Assembly: GCF_003044445.1 (NCBI RefSeq)
Contig: NZ_POWX01000012.1
Location: 18,550-82,549 of the forward strand
Direction of reading: 5' to 3'
Origin: Neisseria mucosa
GTDB taxonomy: Bacteria; Pseudomonadota; Gammaproteobacteria; Burkholderiales; Neisseriaceae
DNA: 64,000 nt
The stretch's first letter is position 1. Each line of letters starts with the position of its first letter. The position numbers and the translations under genes are program-made. This document shows, in pieces, positions 43,069-52,496 of the stretch. Under the pieces are notes generated by a model. That model had not been told where the DNA came from. It did no database searches and saw only the letters and a program-made list of their open reading frames with translations.

Positions 43069-43135
43069 AGGTCGTCTGAAAACGAGCGTGAACGAGTTTC
43101 TCGAAAATTTGGTTTCACGTTTTCAGACGACCTTG
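43069..43135 (+). terminator. DUS-pair hairpin after pabB
   Basis: AAGGTCGTCTGAAAACG faces CGTTTTCAGACGACCTT, with an inner stem formed by GAGCGTGAACGAGTTTC. It lies 36 bases after the stop. Confidence 0.6.
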
Positions 43136-43208
43136 TTTTTACCTGCAATCCGCCCCCTCTTCCGTCTGGCGGGAGAGGGTGGCTCTGCGGGTTGAACGAA
43201 TTTGATTT

Positions 43209-43315
43209 TATAGTAGATTAAATTTAAACCAGTACGGCGTTGCCTCGCCTTGCCGTACTATTTGTACTGTCTGCGGCTTCGTCGCCTTGTCCTGATTTAA
43301 ATTTAATCCACTATA
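43209..43315. mobile_element. Correia element, short form
   Basis: 107 bases. The left end has a TAGTAGATTAA variant; the right end is canonical. It lies in the repeat-filled gap between pabB and acpP. Confidence 0.9.
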
Positions 43316-43769
43316 CCTAAAACCGTAAAGCCACCCCATCCTAACCTTCCCCTGCCAGACGGGGGAAGGGACAAAGCTACCTTGTGGCAACGAGTAGCGT
43401 GGGTTCTACCCACGATATAAATGCAAGAATAACCGCTAAATTCAAATTGTGGACAACAGGCTCTCGGACGAGACCCACGCTACTCATTAACTTCCAAGCC
43501 CCCATTAATCTCATAAAAAGGTCGTCTGAAAACCGGAATTTCAGTTTTCAGACGACCTTTCTGCTTATTAACTCATTGATGTTAAATAAAAACAAATTCC
43601 CGCTTGTAGGTTAAAATCAGGCTATGCTAATATGCACAACAACAGGTTTTTCCAGAATAATCTGTGTTAGAATGCAGACTTAGATGGAAAACTCTATCCG
43701 AACTCGGTACAATACCGACGAATTTATTTCTCTTAAACAACCCGCCGCAAGGCAAAAGGAACGACTGAT
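43316..43769. repeat. Repeat-filled gap before acpP
   Basis: Contains GTAGCGTGGGTTCTACCCACG (near 43393) and its inverted partner GAGACCCACGCTACTC (near 43470), about 80 bases apart. A DUS pair lies at 43517-43562, then an AT-rich stretch that should contain the acpP promoter. No gene is visible. Confidence 0.5.
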
Positions 43770-44006
43770 ATGTCAAACATCGAACAACAAGTTAAGAAAA
43801 TTGTTGCTGAACAACTGGGCGTAAACGAAGCCGAAGTCAAAAATGAATCTTCCTTCCAAGACGACCTGGGCGCAGATTCTTTGGACACCGTAGAATTGGT
43901 TATGGCTTTGGAAGAAGCTTTCGGTTGCGAAATCCCCGATGAAGAAGCCGAAAAAATCACTACCGTACAACTGGCTATCGACTACATCAACGCCCACAAC
44001 GGCTAA
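43770..44006 (+). CDS. acpP: Acyl carrier protein
   Basis: 78 residues, acidic. Ser37 in [13 protein letters not shown] is the 4'-phosphopantetheine attachment site. It carries acyl chains in fatty acid synthesis. Ribosome-binding site AAGGA. It is followed 174 bases later by fabF, a conserved pair. Confidence 0.98.
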   Translation: MSNIEQQVKKIVAEQLGVNEAEVKNESSFQDDLGADSLDTVELVMALEEAFGCEIPDEEAEKITTVQLAIDYINAHNG

Positions 44007-44180
44007 TCGGCCGCACCAAACACCCCAGCCTCTGCTGCGTTAGCGCAATAGAGGCTGTTACCTTATATATGTGGGGCAAAATCCGTTATAATAGCCGCCC
44101 GGAATCCGATTCCGAACCGCTATTATCATTTTCAGACGGCATCTTGCCGCATCCCACCGAAAACCAACAGCGAGATTATC

Positions 44181-45428
44181 ATGAGTCAGAGAAGAGTAGT
44201 CATCACAGGCCTCGGCCAAGTATCACCGGTCGGCAACGACGTCGCCACCGCATGGAGCAACCTGCTCGCAGGCAAAAGCGGCATCGGCCGGATTACCCGC
44301 TTTGACGCATCCGACATCAACAGCCAAATCGCCGGCGAAGTGCGCGACTTCGACATCGGCCAATACATCAGCGCGAAAGAAGCCCGCCGCATGGACGTGT
44401 TCATCCACTACGGCATCGCCGCAGCGCTGCAAGCCATCAGCGATGCCGGTTTGGACGAATTGGAAAGCCTCGATAAAGACCGCGTCGGCGTGAACATCGG
44501 TTCCGGCATCGGCGGCCTGCCCAGCATTGAAGCCACCGGTAAAGCCGTTATCGAAGGCGGCGCGCGCAAAATCAATCCTTTCTTTATCCCCGGTTCACTG
44601 ATTAACCTGATTGCGGGCCACGTTACCATCCTCAAAGGTTACCGCGGCCCCAGTTACGGCATGGTTTCCGCCTGTACCACCGGCGCGCACTCCATCGGCG
44701 ACTCCGCCCGACTGATCAAATACGGCGACGCGGACGTGATGATTGCAGGCGGTGCCGAAGGCGCGATCAGCACTTTGGGCGTGGGCGGCTTCGCAGCCAT
44801 GAAAGCCCTTTCCACCCGCAACGACGATCCCACCACCGCTTCCCGCCCGTGGGACAAAGGTCGCGACGGCTTCGTTATCGGCGAAGGCGCGGGCGTGCTG
44901 GTGTTGGAAGAATTGGAACACGCCAAAAAACGCGGCGCGAAAATTTACGCCGAAATCGTCGGCTTCGGCATGAGTTCCGATGCCTACCACATTACCGCGC
45001 CGAACGAAGAAGGTCCTGCGTTGGCGGTTACCCGTGCGTTGAAAGATGCCGGATTGAATCCCGAAGACGTCGATTACGTCAACGCACACGGTACGTCCAC
45101 TCCGTTGGGCGATGCCAACGAAACCAAAGCGCTCAAGCGCGCACTGGGCGACCACGCCCGCAAAGTCATCGTCAACTCCACCAAATCCATGACCGGCCAC
45201 TTACTCGGCGCGGCAGGCGGCGTGGAAGCGCTGTACAGCGTGTTGGCGGTACACGAGCAAAAATCCCCGCCGACCATCAACATCTTCGAACAAGATATCG
45301 AAGCAGGCTGCGATTTGGACTACTGCGCCAACGAAGCGCGCGACGCGAAAATCGACGTTGCCATCTCCAATTCCTTCGGCTTCGGCGGTACCAACGGTAC
45401 GCTGGTGTTCAAACGTTTCAAAGACTGA
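44181..45428 (+). CDS. fabF: Beta-ketoacyl-ACP synthase II
   Basis: 415 residues with the thiolase-fold catalytic triad Cys165 (VSACTTG), His303 (NAHGTSTP) and His340 (KSMTGHLLGAAGG). It condenses malonyl-ACP with acyl-ACP during chain elongation. It follows acpP. The gap carries one AT-type DUS (complement of TTCAGACGGCAT near 44132), unlike the surrounding mucosa-type DUS. Confidence 0.97.
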   Translation: MSQRRVVITGLGQVSPVGNDVATAWSNLLAGKSGIGRITRFDASDINSQIAGEVRDFDIGQYISAKEARRMDVFIHYGIAAALQAISDAGLDELESLDKDRVGVNIGSGIGGLPSIEATGKAVIEGGARKINPFFIPGSLINLIAGHVTILKGYRGPSYGMVSACTTGAHSIGDSARLIKYGDADVMIAGGAEGAISTLGVGGFAAMKALSTRNDDPTTASRPWDKGRDGFVIGEGAGVLVLEELEHAKKRGAKIYAEIVGFGMSSDAYHITAPNEEGPALAVTRALKDAGLNPEDVDYVNAHGTSTPLGDANETKALKRALGDHARKVIVNSTKSMTGHLLGAAGGVEALYSVLAVHEQKSPPTINIFEQDIEAGCDLDYCANEARDAKIDVAISNSFGFGGTNGTLVFKRFKD

Positions 45429-45451
45429 TGGAAGCGGTTTGAAACAAGACA

Positions 45452-45500
45452 AAAGGTCGTCTGAAAACCTGAAACAAGGGTTTTCAGACGACCTTTTTAT
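45452..45500. terminator. Bidirectional DUS-pair terminator, fabF / membrane protein
   Basis: Facing DUS copies with inner stem AACCTGAAACAAGGGTT. The right DUS also supplies the last codons and the TGA stop of the minus-strand gene. Confidence 0.7.
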
Positions 45501-46011
45501 CCGGTTCCTGTGTTGCGGCAGGCACGACCGTATCCGCTTGCGGCAAACGGTGCAGTTTATACCAATCATACAGCCGCTTCAGACACAATAAGGCAATCAG
45601 CGGCATACAAAATGCGCTGGCCAAATAGCGCGGGTTGCCGAAATTGAACACGGGATACCCCATAGCAGCGGAAATCAGCGCATTGCCCCATTCCCACAGC
45701 GACGGCACGCTGAATGCCAATACCGCCAGCAGCCCCAACGTGCGGAAAATGCCGATGGGCAGGATACGGCGTTTTAAAACCGTACCGTTAAGTTGGAGCA
45801 GGATCAGCAGTCCGAAGCCGATAATAACCATCATGCCGCCGTTGGCAATAATTTGCAGGCTGTTGAATGCAATATCGGGGGTAACGGCAAGTCCGCCGTC
45901 AGAAGGCGTGCTTTGCTGCAAATTAAGCCCTTGCGAGATATTGAGGACAAAGCCGTAAACCATATCGGCTAAGACGATGAAAATAGGCAACGAGGTGATC
46001 AGTTTTTTCAT
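45484..46011 (-). CDS. Four-helix membrane protein, unknown
   Basis: 175 residues. Hydrophobic helices lie at roughly residues 5-25, 48-72, 85-107 and 128-145. The last is followed by a charged region (LKRLYDWYKLHRLPQ) and a tail ending DKKVV, the Val-Val-stop being encoded by a DUS. No family is recognised. It is monocistronic and converges on fabF. Codon usage looks native. Confidence 0.65.
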   Translation of the reverse strand: MKKLITSLPIFIVLADMVYGFVLNISQGLNLQQSTPSDGGLAVTPDIAFNSLQIIANGGMMVIIGFGLLILLQLNGTVLKRRILPIGIFRTLGLLAVLAFSVPSLWEWGNALISAAMGYPVFNFGNPRYLASAFCMPLIALLCLKRLYDWYKLHRLPQADTVVPAATQEPDKKVV

Positions 46012-46233
46012 GGCAGTTGTGTGATGGGAAGTGGGGGCGGCATTTTTACCGAAAGCGGCTTATGGTAAAGCAGCGGGCAGCGGGAGGCAATAGCGTCGCC
46101 GTCCCTCTTCCGATTATGCCGTTCGTTATTCGGGCGTGTTAAACCATATGGTTTACGTTACAATCATATCGTCTTAAGACAATACCGCACAGCGCTTTCA
46201 GACGACCTTATTCTGCCACCGACAGGAATCTTT

Positions 46234-46872
46234 ATGCACGCATCCGTCCTCAGCCGTTTTGCACCGGCTTTATACATTTTGATGTTTTTTGCCGGTTTTC
46301 TAACCGCCTGCGTCTGGTTTAACCCCCAAGACTATCTCGCCGACCTTGCCCCTGTCATCACGGCATTTGCCGCTATCGCGCTGGTTTGGCTTGCGTGGGC
46401 TTTCGTCTCGGTCAGAATCAAGGCAAAAAGCGAAATGCAGCATCGGGAAAAACTGATACAGCGTGAAAGCGTCCACCCCGTCCTGCATGCCGCCATCCGC
46501 CCGGTAGAAGACAAACCCGGCATGATTGCCTTCGTTATCCGCAATCACGGTAAAGGTATGGCGAAAAACATCCGTCTGAAAGCCACCGCTATTTCTGACC
46601 ACCCTTCCGCTTCGGCTGTCGCCGCCGCGCTGGCACGGCTGCCGGTATTTGCCGAAGGAGCGGACATGCTGGCGGCAGACGAAATTTACGCAGGTATTTT
46701 CGCCGACATCCATACCCTTGCCAAAGCAGGAGAATTCGGCGGAATCGTCCGCGTGGACGCCGACTGTGAAAACGTTCTCGGCGATGCCTGTACCTCGCAG
46801 ACGGATTTGGACATCAGCCTGCTGAAACAGGTCGGTACAATCGAAATACCCCGCAAAAAACTGCTGTATTGA
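46234..46872 (+). CDS. Membrane-anchored protein, unknown
   Basis: 212 residues. Two N-terminal helices (about 9-29 and 38-60) are followed by a soluble part of about 150 residues. The stretch PGMIAFVIRNHGKGMAKNIRLKATA suggests a beta-sandwich fold of the kind often seen in helix-anchored cytoplasmic proteins. There is no catalytic motif and I do not recognise the family. It ends just before a DUS pair shared with pyk. The 222-base gap upstream holds a DUS and nothing else notable. Confidence 0.6.
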   Translation: MHASVLSRFAPALYILMFFAGFLTACVWFNPQDYLADLAPVITAFAAIALVWLAWAFVSVRIKAKSEMQHREKLIQRESVHPVLHAAIRPVEDKPGMIAFVIRNHGKGMAKNIRLKATAISDHPSASAVAAALARLPVFAEGADMLAADEIYAGIFADIHTLAKAGEFGGIVRVDADCENVLGDACTSQTDLDISLLKQVGTIEIPRKKLLY

Positions 46873-46956
46873 GCATCTGTATTGAGCATCAAGCAATATA
46901 ACCCGCTCCGGCAAGCCATCCGCTCCGCATTCCGCATGACGACACGGCATATTGCG

Positions 46957-47001
46957 AAAAGGTCGTCTGAAAACCTGTTTCCAAGTTTTCAGACGACCTC
47001 T
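46957..47001. terminator. Bidirectional DUS-pair terminator, pyk end
   Basis: Two facing DUS copies extended by an AAACCTGTTTCCAAGTTTT core lie between the convergent ends of the membrane-anchored gene and pyk. Confidence 0.65.
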
Positions 47002-47027
47002 TGCTTTATCTGCCGTTTGCGTGTCGA

Positions 47028-48500
47028 TTATTTAACGCGCAACACTTCCAGCGTATTGGTCGAACCGGATTCGCGCATTTTCGAGCCGCTGGTGATGATG
47101 TATTGGTCGCCGGAACACAGGATTTGGTGTTCGACCAGCATGGCTTCCACTTCGTTCAGCGCAGTATCGTGGTCGGTACTGGTCGCCAAAATCATCGGAC
47201 GCACGCCGCGATACATTGCCATGCGGCGTTGGGCGGAAATGCTCGGGGTCAGGGCGAAAATCGGCAGAGTGATGTTGTGGCGGCTGATTTCGAAAGCGGT
47301 TGAGCCGCTTTCGGTCAGGGCGACAATCGCTTTGGCGTGAACCGCACGCGCCACGCCGACCGCACCGCCGGCAATCGCCAAGTTGGTGCTGACGGCTTCG
47401 GGATACTCAACCTGTTCGGCAACGCCGTTGAGCGAGTCCTGTTCTTTTTCGGCTGCCGCGCAAATAATCGCCATTTGGCTGACGGTTTCAAAAGGATACG
47501 CGCCGACGGCGGTTTCGGCGGAACACATCACCGCATCGGTGCCGTCCAATACCGCGTTTGCCACGTCGCTGACTTCCGCGCGGGTCGGTACGGGGTTGGT
47601 AATCATGGATTCCATCATTTGGGTTGCGGTAATGCTGAAGCGGCGCAACTCGCGTGCGCGGCGAATCATGCGTTTTTGCAGGGCGGGGACGGCTGCGTGT
47701 CCGACTTCGACCGCCAAGTCGCCGCGCGCGACCATGATGCCGTCGCTGGCGAGGATGATTTCGTCCAAGTTTTCAATCGCTTCCACACGTTCGATTTTAG
47801 ACACCAAACCGGGGCGAACGGCAGTGCTGCCTTTCATTTCTTCTTCGACTTTGGCGCGGGCGATGTGCAAATCTTCGGCGGATTTCACAAAGCTGATGGC
47901 GAGGTAGTCGCAACCGATGGCAATCGCGGTTTTCAGGTCGCGGAAGTCTTTCTCGGTCAACGCACCTGCGGACAAACCGCCACCGCGCTTATTGATGCCT
48001 TTGTTGCTTTTCAACACATGGCTGTTTTCAACTTTAGTAACAATCTTACTGCCGTCAACAGATTCCACGGTCAAGGTCAGCAGACCGTCGTCCAACCACA
48101 AAACATCGCCTGCGACGACATCATCAGGCAGGTCGCGGTAGCCCAAACCGACCGCGTCGCGCGTGCCTTCGCCTTCGAGTGCGGCATCGAGTACCAGCGT
48201 TTCGCCTTTGTTCAATTCGATGCTACCGCCGGCGATTTTGCCGACACGGATTTTCGGACCTTGCAAGTCGGCAAGGATGGCGATTTCCTGTCCGGCACGT
48301 TTTGCCGCTTCACGCACGATGCGGGCGTTTTCCTGATGGAATTCAGGTGTGCCGTGGCTGAAATTGAAACGGACGACATTCAGACCGCCTACACGGATCA
48401 TGTCTTCCAACAACTGAACATTGTTGCTGCCCGGCCCCAACGTAGCGACGATTTTGGTGTTGTGGCTGATGCGGGTTACATCGCGTTTTGCATTACTCAT
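47028..48500 (-). CDS. pyk: Pyruvate kinase
   Basis: 490 residues starting MSNAKRDVTRISHNTKIVATLGP; the frame is open further upstream but that part lacks similarity. It converts phosphoenolpyruvate and ADP to pyruvate and ATP. NTKIVATLGPGS, RFNFSHG, MVARGDLAVEVG and the active-site region around MESMITNPVPTRAEVSDVANAV are intact. It is monocistronic. Its substrate PEP also feeds the PtsI phosphorelay encoded 2 kb away. Confidence 0.96.
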   Translation of the reverse strand: MSNAKRDVTRISHNTKIVATLGPGSNNVQLLEDMIRVGGLNVVRFNFSHGTPEFHQENARIVREAAKRAGQEIAILADLQGPKIRVGKIAGGSIELNKGETLVLDAALEGEGTRDAVGLGYRDLPDDVVAGDVLWLDDGLLTLTVESVDGSKIVTKVENSHVLKSNKGINKRGGGLSAGALTEKDFRDLKTAIAIGCDYLAISFVKSAEDLHIARAKVEEEMKGSTAVRPGLVSKIERVEAIENLDEIILASDGIMVARGDLAVEVGHAAVPALQKRMIRRARELRRFSITATQMMESMITNPVPTRAEVSDVANAVLDGTDAVMCSAETAVGAYPFETVSQMAIICAAAEKEQDSLNGVAEQVEYPEAVSTNLAIAGGAVGVARAVHAKAIVALTESGSTAFEISRHNITLPIFALTPSISAQRRMAMYRGVRPMILATSTDHDTALNEVEAMLVEHQILCSGDQYIITSGSKMRESGSTNTLEVLRVK

Positions 48501-48843
48501 GTGAAGCGTCCTTTCGGTCAATCCGTTGATAAATGGCATACGGCTTGTTGGAAAGCTACAAAATTTCATCCAAACGTCGTCTGAAATTTGTAGGGTAAAA
48601 TCCTGCGTTAAGACAGTTAAGCCGTAAATCATGATACAAATTAATATTTTGGCATTCTACTCCCAAAGCCAAGTAACTGGTGGAAAATTACAGAATTTTC
48701 TGACTTAGGCTAAATTTGGCAGGCTTATACGGATTATGAAAAAACAAACTGTTCTTCTGCAACTTTAAAGCCTGCTTTCAGACGACCTCAGCCTGTTTTG
48801 GGTTTATAATTTCTTTTTTCCCAACTGATTTCCCCTGTTTACC
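48501..48843. other. Gap between pyk and the phosphoribosyltransferase gene
   Basis: AT-rich divergent intergenic region with a variant DUS near 48575 and a standard DUS near 48779. It must contain both promoters, but I see no -35/-10 pair good enough to call. No gene or RNA is recognised. Confidence 0.4.
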
Positions 48844-49407
48844 ATGATCGATTTAGAAACCAAACGCCTTGAAACCCAAGCCATGCTTGATAATGCCGAG
48901 CTTTTGTTCGACCAAGACCAATGCCGTGCCGCGCTGCAAAAAGTGGCGGACGAGATTACGCGCGACTTGGGGGACAAATATCCGCTCCTGCTGCCTGTGA
49001 TGGGCGGGGCGGTGGTGTTTACGGGGCAGTTGCTGCCGCTGTTGCGCTTTCCGTTGGACTTTGATTATGTTCATGTTTCCCGTTACGGCGACAAGCTGGC
49101 GGGCGGGGCGTTCAACTGGAAACGTATGCCCGACCCTGAGCAGATTCGGGGTCGCCATGTGGTTGTGTTGGACGATATTTTGGACGAGGGACACACGATG
49201 TCGGCGATTCAGTCCAAGCTCTTGGAAATGGGGGCGGCAAGCTGCCGTGCGGCTGTGTTTGCCAACAAGTTGATCGACAAGGAAAAACCGACCAAGGCGG
49301 ATTATGTCGGGCTGGATGTTCCCAACCGCTACGTCTTCGGCTACGGCATGGACGCGGCGGGCTGCTGGCGCAATTTGGGCGAGATTTACGCGCTCAACCA
49401 AGGCTGA
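48844..49407 (+). CDS. Hypoxanthine-guanine phosphoribosyltransferase
   Basis: 187 residues. The PRPP-binding motif VVVLDDILDEGHTM lies at about 105-118, with VMGGAVVFTG upstream. It salvages hypoxanthine and probably guanine using PRPP. It differs from E. coli Hpt in details but fits the betaproteobacterial hypoxanthine-guanine type. It is monocistronic, ending in a DUS-pair hairpin. Confidence 0.88.
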   Translation: MIDLETKRLETQAMLDNAELLFDQDQCRAALQKVADEITRDLGDKYPLLLPVMGGAVVFTGQLLPLLRFPLDFDYVHVSRYGDKLAGGAFNWKRMPDPEQIRGRHVVVLDDILDEGHTMSAIQSKLLEMGAASCRAAVFANKLIDKEKPTKADYVGLDVPNRYVFGYGMDAAGCWRNLGEIYALNQG

Positions 49408-49420
49408 TGCGGAATGAAAA

Positions 49421-49453
49421 AAGGTCGTCTGAAAACCTTTTCAGACGACCTTT
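49421..49453 (+). terminator. DUS-pair terminator
   Basis: Two facing DUS copies with an extended stem (AAAGGTCGTCTGAAAA) and only a few loop bases, 14 bases after the phosphoribosyltransferase stop. Confidence 0.75.
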
Positions 49454-49539
49454 ATGCCACCATATCGCGCTATGTGGCGGGTGAACGGACGATACTTTCG
49501 CCCACACCGGCCGAATAAAATATCATCAGGGAACACATC

Positions 49540-49977
49540 ATGATCAACCTCTTAATCATTACCCACGAAGCCGTAGGCGAAGCCTACCGCAGCCTGACCC
49601 ATCATTTCTTCCCCATGGGCATGCCGGAAAACATCCGCATCCTCGGCGTAGAGCCTGACGAAGACCAAACCGACATCATCAACAATGCCATCGCCGCGTT
49701 GCAAGAGTTTCCTGAAAACCACGGCGTATTGATTATGACCGACATCTTCGGCGCGACGCCGTGCAATGCCGCCCGCAGGCTGGTTCGCGCGGGCAAATCC
49801 GCCATTCTGACCGGACTGAACGCGCCGATGATGATTAAAGCGACCCAATACTCGCCCATGGCGGAAGACCTCGCCGCCTTTACCGAAACGGTCAGGGAAG
49901 CCGCCGTCAAAGGCATTTTCGCCATCACTGCCGAACCGGAAGATTTGGTGTGCAAACAGCACGCCGAAGCCGTCTAA
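49540..49977 (+). CDS. PTS EIIA component, mannose family
   Basis: 145 residues. His9 in LLIITHEAVGEAY is the likely phosphorylation site. IMTDIFGATPCNAAR is the conserved second motif of EIIA-Man/PTS-fructose IIA domains. There are no IIB, IIC or IID genes beside it, so it probably acts as a regulatory phosphoprotein rather than in sugar import. It is the first gene of an EIIA-HPr-EI operon. Confidence 0.9.
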   Translation: MINLLIITHEAVGEAYRSLTHHFFPMGMPENIRILGVEPDEDQTDIINNAIAALQEFPENHGVLIMTDIFGATPCNAARRLVRAGKSAILTGLNAPMMIKATQYSPMAEDLAAFTETVREAAVKGIFAITAEPEDLVCKQHAEAV

Positions 49978-50024
49978 CCCGACCAACACGTTTTCAGACG
50001 ACCCCGCACACCCGAAAGCCGAAC

Positions 50025-50294
50025 ATGCAAAAACAACAAATCGAAATCATCAACAAACTCGGACTCCACGCCCGCGCTTCCAGCAAATTCACCCAAACCG
50101 CGTCTCAGTTTCAAAGCGAAGTCTGGGTAACGAAAAACGGCAGCCGCGTCAACGGCAAAAGCATCATGGGCTTAATGATGCTCGCCGCCGCCAAAGGCAC
50201 AATCATCGAGCTGGAAACCGACGGCTTGGACGAAGTCGCCGCCATGAAGGCATTGGCTGATTTAATCAACGACTACTTCGGCGAGGGCGAATAA
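50025..50294 (+). CDS. ptsH: Phosphocarrier protein HPr
   Basis: 89 residues from ATG 50025 (MQKQQIEIINKLGLHARAS). His15 takes phosphate from Enzyme I. Ser46 in NGKSIMGLMML is the HPr kinase site, consistent with the HprK found in Neisseria (not in this window). Its stop overlaps the ptsI start by one base. A DUS lies just upstream. Confidence 0.96.
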   Translation: MQKQQIEIINKLGLHARASSKFTQTASQFQSEVWVTKNGSRVNGKSIMGLMMLAAAKGTIIELETDGLDEVAAMKALADLINDYFGEGE

Positions 50295-52081
50295 TGAGTA
50301 TCGTGCTGCACGGCGTGGCGGCGGGCAAAGGCATCGCCATCGGACAAGCCCACCTGATTACGCGCGGCACGGCGGAAGTGCCGCAATACGATGTTTCAGA
50401 CGACCTCATCAACGCCGAAACCGCCCGTTTCGATGCCGCCATCAAAGCCACGCGCAAAGAGTTGGAACAGCTGCGCAGCGCGATTCCCGAAAATGCCCCG
50501 ACCGAGCTGGGCGCGTTTATTTCGCTGCACCTTATGCTGCTGACCGACGTTACCCTCTCGCGCGAACCCGTCGATATTTTAAAAGAACAGAAAATCAACG
50601 CCGAATGGGCGTTGAAACAGCAAAGCGACAAGCTTGCCGCCCAGTTCGACAGCATTGAAGACAACTACCTGCGCGAACGCAAACAAGACATGCTGCAAGT
50701 CGTCCGCCGCATCCACAACAACCTCGTCGGGCAAAGCAACGACCTGAATTTGACCGAAGGTCTGTTTGAAGACACCATCCTGATTGCCCACGACCTCTCG
50801 CCCGCCGACACCGTCCTCTTTAAAGAGCAGCGCATCACCGCTTTCGTTACCGACGTCGGCGGCCCCACCAGCCACACCGCCATCCTAGGTCGCAGCCTCG
50901 ACATCCCTTCCGTCATCGGCCTGCACAACGCCCGCAGGCTCATTACCGAAAACGAAACCGTCATCGTCGACGGCATCAACGGCGTCCTCATCATCGATCC
51001 AGACGAAGTCGTCCTCAACGAATACCGCCGCCTCGCCCGCGAATACCGCCTCCACAAGCGCGAACTCAACAAGCTCAAAAAAACCGCCGCCACCACCGCC
51101 GACGGCATCAACATCGAGTTGCTCGCCAACATCGAATCCGCCGAAGACATCAAAGCCCTGCACAATTTCGGCGCAGACGGCGTCGGTCTCTTCCGCAGCG
51201 AATTCCTCTATCTCAACCGCGACACCATGCCGTCTGAAGACGAGCAGTACGAAGTGTACAGCGCGATTGTGAAAAAGATGAGAGGCAAAAGCATCACCAT
51301 CCGCACCGTCGACTTGGGCGTGGACAAAAATCCCCGCTGGTTCGGTCAGAACACCACGCCTAACGGCAGCCTCAACCCTGCCCTCGGACTCACCGGCATC
51401 CGCCTGTGCCTCGCCGAACCCGTCATGTTCCGCACCCAAATGCGCGCCATCCTCCGCGCCGCCGCCCACGGTCCCGTGCGCATGATGTGGCCGATGATTA
51501 CCTCCTTGTCCGAAGTGCGCCAATGCCTTATCCACCTCGACACCGCCCAACGCCAGCTCACCGAACGCGGCGAAACCTTCGGCACCGTCAGCGTCGGCTG
51601 CATGATTGAAATCCCGTCTGCCGCCCTGACCGTCGGCAGCATCCTCAAACTCATCGATTTCATCTCCATCGGCACCAACGACCTGATTCAATACATCTTG
51701 TCGGTCGACCGCGGCGACGACAGCGTCAGCCACCTCTACCAGCCCGGCCACCCCGCCGTCCTCAAAATGCTGCAACACATCATCCGCACCGCCAACCGCA
51801 TGGAAAAAAGCGTCTCCATATGCGGCGAAATGGCAGGCGACACCGCCTACACGCGGATGCTGCTGGGCATGGGGTTGCGCCGCTTCTCCATGAACCCGAA
51901 CAACCTGCTGCCCGTCAAAAACATCATCCTGCACAGCAACACCGCCCTGCTCGAAACCGAAACCGCCAAAATTCTCCGCAGCGAAGACTCGGAAAAAACC
52001 GAAAAGCTGCTGAAATTGCTCAACAGCGCGGAACACGAAGAAGAGCGGTCGGAAGAAGACAGCCCGATAGCGCAGGCGTAA
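50294..52081 (+). CDS. ptsI: PTS Enzyme I
   Basis: 595 residues, about 20 longer than E. coli EI, with an acidic C-terminal tail (SAEHEEERSEEDS). The phospho-His is His194 in GGPTSHTAILGRSLDIPSV. The PEP-binding C-domain has SRDT-type VGLFRSEFLYLNRD and GTNDLIQYILSVDRGD. It transfers phosphate from PEP to HPr. One AT-type DUS (ATGCCGTCTGAA near 51230) lies in the coding sequence. Confidence 0.96.
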   Translation: MSIVLHGVAAGKGIAIGQAHLITRGTAEVPQYDVSDDLINAETARFDAAIKATRKELEQLRSAIPENAPTELGAFISLHLMLLTDVTLSREPVDILKEQKINAEWALKQQSDKLAAQFDSIEDNYLRERKQDMLQVVRRIHNNLVGQSNDLNLTEGLFEDTILIAHDLSPADTVLFKEQRITAFVTDVGGPTSHTAILGRSLDIPSVIGLHNARRLITENETVIVDGINGVLIIDPDEVVLNEYRRLAREYRLHKRELNKLKKTAATTADGINIELLANIESAEDIKALHNFGADGVGLFRSEFLYLNRDTMPSEDEQYEVYSAIVKKMRGKSITIRTVDLGVDKNPRWFGQNTTPNGSLNPALGLTGIRLCLAEPVMFRTQMRAILRAAAHGPVRMMWPMITSLSEVRQCLIHLDTAQRQLTERGETFGTVSVGCMIEIPSAALTVGSILKLIDFISIGTNDLIQYILSVDRGDDSVSHLYQPGHPAVLKMLQHIIRTANRMEKSVSICGEMAGDTAYTRMLLGMGLRRFSMNPNNLLPVKNIILHSNTALLETETAKILRSEDSEKTEKLLKLLNSAEHEEERSEEDSPIAQA

Positions 52082-52100
52082 ACAGGGTTTCTATAAACCC

Positions 52101-52145
52101 AAAGGTCGTCTGAAAACCAAATTCGGTTTTCAGACGACCTTTTTA
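52101..52145 (+). terminator. DUS-pair terminator after ptsI
   Basis: Facing DUS copies with inner ACCAAATTCGGT stem and TTTTT run, 20 bases past the ptsI stop. Confidence 0.75.
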
Positions 52146-52151
52146 TCGAAC

Positions 52152-52420
52152 CCGAATCAGCCCCCCCATATCGCCATGCCCACGCAGGAAGGAATCCAGA
52201 CTTAGCTTTTTAGGAATGTTTAAAGATTGCTGGAATTTCTAGACTCTCAACTCCCACCTCTGGCCAGCCTTTTATATCGAATCCGAACCCAATCCCTCGC
52301 ACCGTCATTCCCGCGCAGGCGGGAATCCAGACCTCCATTTTTAAGAAATATTTAAAGATTGCCAAGATTTCAAGCCTCTAGGCTTACGTTGCAGATCATC
52401 CTTAATATTTCCGAAACGGC
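52152..52420. repeat. NIME-type repeat array with dRS3
   Basis: A perfect 20-base dRS3 (ATTCCCGCGCAGGCGGGAAT) lies at 52307-52326. A second, decayed copy (GCCCACGCAGGAAGGAAT) is near 52178. Each is followed by the same unit (AATCCAGAC...TTTAAAGATTGC), arranged as two tandem repeats. In other Neisseria, dRS3 is a target for filamentous-phage insertion; no phage gene is here. Confidence 0.8.
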
Positions 52421-52453
52421 AAAGGTCGTCTGAAAATTTTCAGACGACCTTTG
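52420..52453. repeat. Inverted DUS pair upstream of hrpA
   Basis: Two DUS copies face each other with two bases between them (AAAGGTCGTCTGAAAATTTT), 44 bases before the hrpA start. Confidence 0.65.
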
Positions 52454-52496
52454 CTATAATCACTCCCTTTGTTTTATTTGAAATTTTTCCAACGCC

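Noticed and set aside
50885..52036. 383-codon minus-strand frame inside ptsI
   Set aside because: Antisense to a certain gene; its residues (runs of Val, Asp, Gly, Phe) are typical of antisense frames in GC-rich DNA.
52152..52420. Possible CRISPR array at the tandem repeat units
   Set aside because: Only two decayed units with similar cores rather than unique spacers; dRS3/NIME type, and no cas genes.
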